NCBI GenBank assembly: GCA_017444505.1
Contig: JAFSWK010000251.1
Coordinates: forward strand, 1 to 6,280
DNA: 6,280 bases
Direction: 5' to 3'
Source of the DNA: Rhodocyclaceae bacterium
Lineage (GTDB): Bacteria > Pseudomonadota > Gammaproteobacteria > Burkholderiales > Rhodocyclaceae
In this document: piece by piece, positions 5,454 through 6,280 of the stretch
How positions within the stretch are numbered: the first letter of the stretch is position 1
Layout: every line of letters starts with the position of its first letter
Notes under the pieces: model-generated
The model's input: the letters and a program-made list of their open reading frames with translations, nothing else
Databases searched by the model: none
What the model was told of the DNA's origin: nothing
Program-made: the position numbers and the translations under genes

Positions 5454-5700
5454 CGACGAAGCCCACCATCGCGCCGACGGTGGCAAAGGCGCTGCCGTCG
5501 ATTTCGTCATCCTCAATATAGAACCCGAAACGTTCCTGCATGGCGTTAATCAGCCCGATGACCGCCATGGAATCGAGTTCGGGCAGCGCGCCCAAAAGCG
5601 GCGTGTCCGCAGTAAAACCTGCCGCGCGGCCATTCAGCGCCAGTTCGGTTTCGAGAATTTCCAGCACGGCCTGCATCGCCGTAGCGTGCGCTTGTGTCAC
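5431..5700 (-). CDS. Free-standing acyl (or peptidyl) carrier protein
   Basis: The product is a small four-helix carrier that holds substrates as thioesters on a 4'-phosphopantetheine arm in the cytoplasm. The 89-residue length is typical. The attachment site is Ser44 in LPELDSMAVIGL (39-50), a DSM variant of the common DSL. Helix II continues into INAMQERFGF, followed by the acidic YIEDDEID segment usual for these proteins. The closing SAFATVGAMVGFVENKL resembles the helix IV region. The GTG at 5698-5700 is chosen as start because AGAGAGG lies 5 nt upstream. A later ATG (codon 9) would cut into helix I, and the long in-frame extension upstream runs antisense-free into ppk2 without homology. 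The sequence differs from the fatty-acid AcpP type and suits a dedicated partner of the nearby ligase and decarboxylase (inference). It lies downstream of ppk2 on the same strand and may share its transcript. Confidence 0.9.
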   Translation of the reverse strand: MTQAHATAMQAVLEILETELALNGRAAGFTADTPLLGALPELDSMAVIGLINAMQERFGFYIEDDEIDGSAFATVGAMVGFVENKLAQG

Positions 5701-5705
5701 GTTTG

Positions 5706-5712
5706 CCTCTCT
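5706..5712 (-). promoter_or_regulatory. Ribosome-binding site that fixes the GTG start of the carrier protein
   Basis: On the minus strand AGAGAGG is followed by the 5-nt spacer CAAAC and then GTG. No comparable purine-rich stretch precedes the internal ATG at codon 9, so the GTG start is preferred. Confidence 0.75.
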
Positions 5713-5724
5713 GTACAAGACGAA

Positions 5725-5749
5725 GGGCGACCCGCATTGCAGGCCGCCC
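5725..5749 (-). promoter_or_regulatory. 11-bp hairpin in the ppk2-carrier protein intergenic RNA
   Basis: Read on the minus strand, GGGCGGCCTGC pairs fully with GCGGGTCGCCC around an AAT loop, using two G-U wobbles. On the plus strand the same two positions become A-C mismatches, so the structure is stable only in the minus-strand RNA. It begins 39 nt after the ppk2 stop and ends 12 nt before the carrier-protein ribosome-binding site. It is followed by TTCGTCTTGT, not a clean T-run, so it could be a weak terminator or attenuator for ppk2, an mRNA-processing or stability element, or a leader structure. Confidence 0.5.
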
Positions 5750-5788
5750 GTGTGGGGTAAAAACTGCGTTGAATCGCGCCTGAAAACC

Positions 5789-6280
5789 TTATTTCTCGTT
5801 GATTTCATGCACCGCGCTGGCGCGACCGACCAAGAGCGGGTCAATCGGGCCGATGCGATCCTGGTTTTTGTCCTCGTAGGGCATTTTGTGCAGGATGTAG
5901 CGCATGGCATTCAGCCGCGCGCGTTTTTTGCAGTCTGACTTGATGACCGTCCACGGCGCGTCCGCCGTGTCGGTGTGGAAGAACATCGCTTCCTTGGCCT
6001 GCGTGTAATCATCCCATTTGTCCAGCGAGGCCAGATCGACCGGACTCAGTTTCCACTGTTTGAGCGGGTGCGCTTCGCGTTCCTTGAAGCGGCGGCGCTG
6101 CTCGCCACGGCTTACCGAGAACCAGAACTTCACCAGATGGATGCCGCTGCGCACCAGATTGCGCTCAAATTCCGGCGCCTGACGCAGAAACTCGGAATAT
6201 TCCTCGTCCGTGCAAAAGCCCATCACGCGCTCAACGCCGGCGCGGTTGTACCACGAGCGGTCGAACATCACGATTTCGCC
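5789..6280 (-). CDS. ppk2: Polyphosphate kinase 2 (partial, N-terminus off the right edge)
   Basis: PPK2 transfers phosphate between polyphosphate and nucleotides, usually making NTP from NDP or NMP at the expense of polyphosphate. The last 163 codons are visible. They begin in the Walker B region GEIVMFDRSWYNRAGVE, where Asp7 and Arg8 of the visible part are the conserved catalytic pair. The lid region follows, with SVSRGEQRRRFKER (57-70), whose basic residues bind polyphosphate or nucleotide phosphate, then HPLKQWKLSPVD and the C-terminal SDCKKRARLNAMRYIL (115-130). The DRSWYNRAG form suits class I/II rather than the class III NRSxYE form (recalled). The Walker A part, roughly the first 100-130 residues of the protein, must lie beyond the edge. 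The apparent GTG/ATG at 6269-6271 or 6266-6268 is internal, not a start. The protein ends in HEINEK with stop TAA at 5789-5791. Confidence 0.95.
   Translation of the reverse strand, partial: GEIVMFDRSWYNRAGVERVMGFCTDEEYSEFLRQAPEFERNLVRSGIHLVKFWFSVSRGEQRRRFKEREAHPLKQWKLSPVDLASLDKWDDYTQAKEAMFFHTDTADAPWTVIKSDCKKRARLNAMRYILHKMPYEDKNQDRIGPIDPLLVGRASAVHEINEK

Noticed and set aside
5758..5788. Intrinsic terminator for ppk2 formed by GCG...CGC followed by TTTTT on the minus strand
   Set aside because: The stem has only 3 bp, too short to be credible despite the T-run.
5701..5910. Longer carrier protein starting at 5910
   Set aside because: The extension overlaps the ppk2 coding sequence in another frame and has no carrier homology. 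A good ribosome-binding site precedes the GTG at 5700.

Overview
The window reads as chromosome from a GC-rich Gram-negative proteobacterium, most likely a betaproteobacterium (Burkholderiales or a relative). The grounds are a GreB/ArgB pair, a small general porin with a betaproteobacterial-type signal peptide and a C-terminal phenylalanine, a PPK2 polyphosphate kinase, weak Shine-Dalgarno sequences, and the TACAAT-type -10 element before argB. The genus cannot be fixed from this sequence alone. No tRNA, rRNA, CRISPR array, transposase or phage gene was found.

Layout. Positions 1-360 (minus) are the N-terminal part of the transcription elongation factor greB, cut by the left edge. Facing away from it across a 96-bp divergent promoter region is argB (457-1341, plus). 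Its stop codon overlaps the start of an AMP-forming acyl-CoA/amino-acid ligase (1338-2951, plus). A strong bidirectional terminator (2974-3006) separates the ligase from a convergent outer-membrane porin (3029-3967, minus). An AT-richer divergent region of 216 bp with a near-perfect 19-bp palindrome follows. Next is a PLP-dependent decarboxylase of the DAP/ornithine/arginine decarboxylase fold (4184-5416, plus), which runs tail-to-tail, 14 bp apart, into a small acyl carrier protein (5431-5700, minus). The right edge cuts the C-terminal part of ppk2 (5789-6280, minus), which lies upstream of the carrier-protein gene on the same strand.

The main point of interest is that the ligase, the PLP decarboxylase and the free-standing carrier protein resemble the accessory enzymes usually found beside exosortase A (EpsH/PEP-CTERM) loci. 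From memory these are the families TIGR03098 and TIGR03099 plus an ACP. Their chemistry is not established. Here there is no exosortase, exopolysaccharide or PEP-CTERM gene in view. The set is split into three transcription units by a porin and two convergent junctions, and the ligase is translationally coupled to argB. A reasonable model is that the ligase adenylates an amino acid or related carboxylic acid, loads it on the carrier protein's phosphopantetheine (Ser44), and the decarboxylase acts before or after loading. The substrate and product cannot be read from the sequence. greB, argB, the porin and ppk2 look like ordinary core genes.
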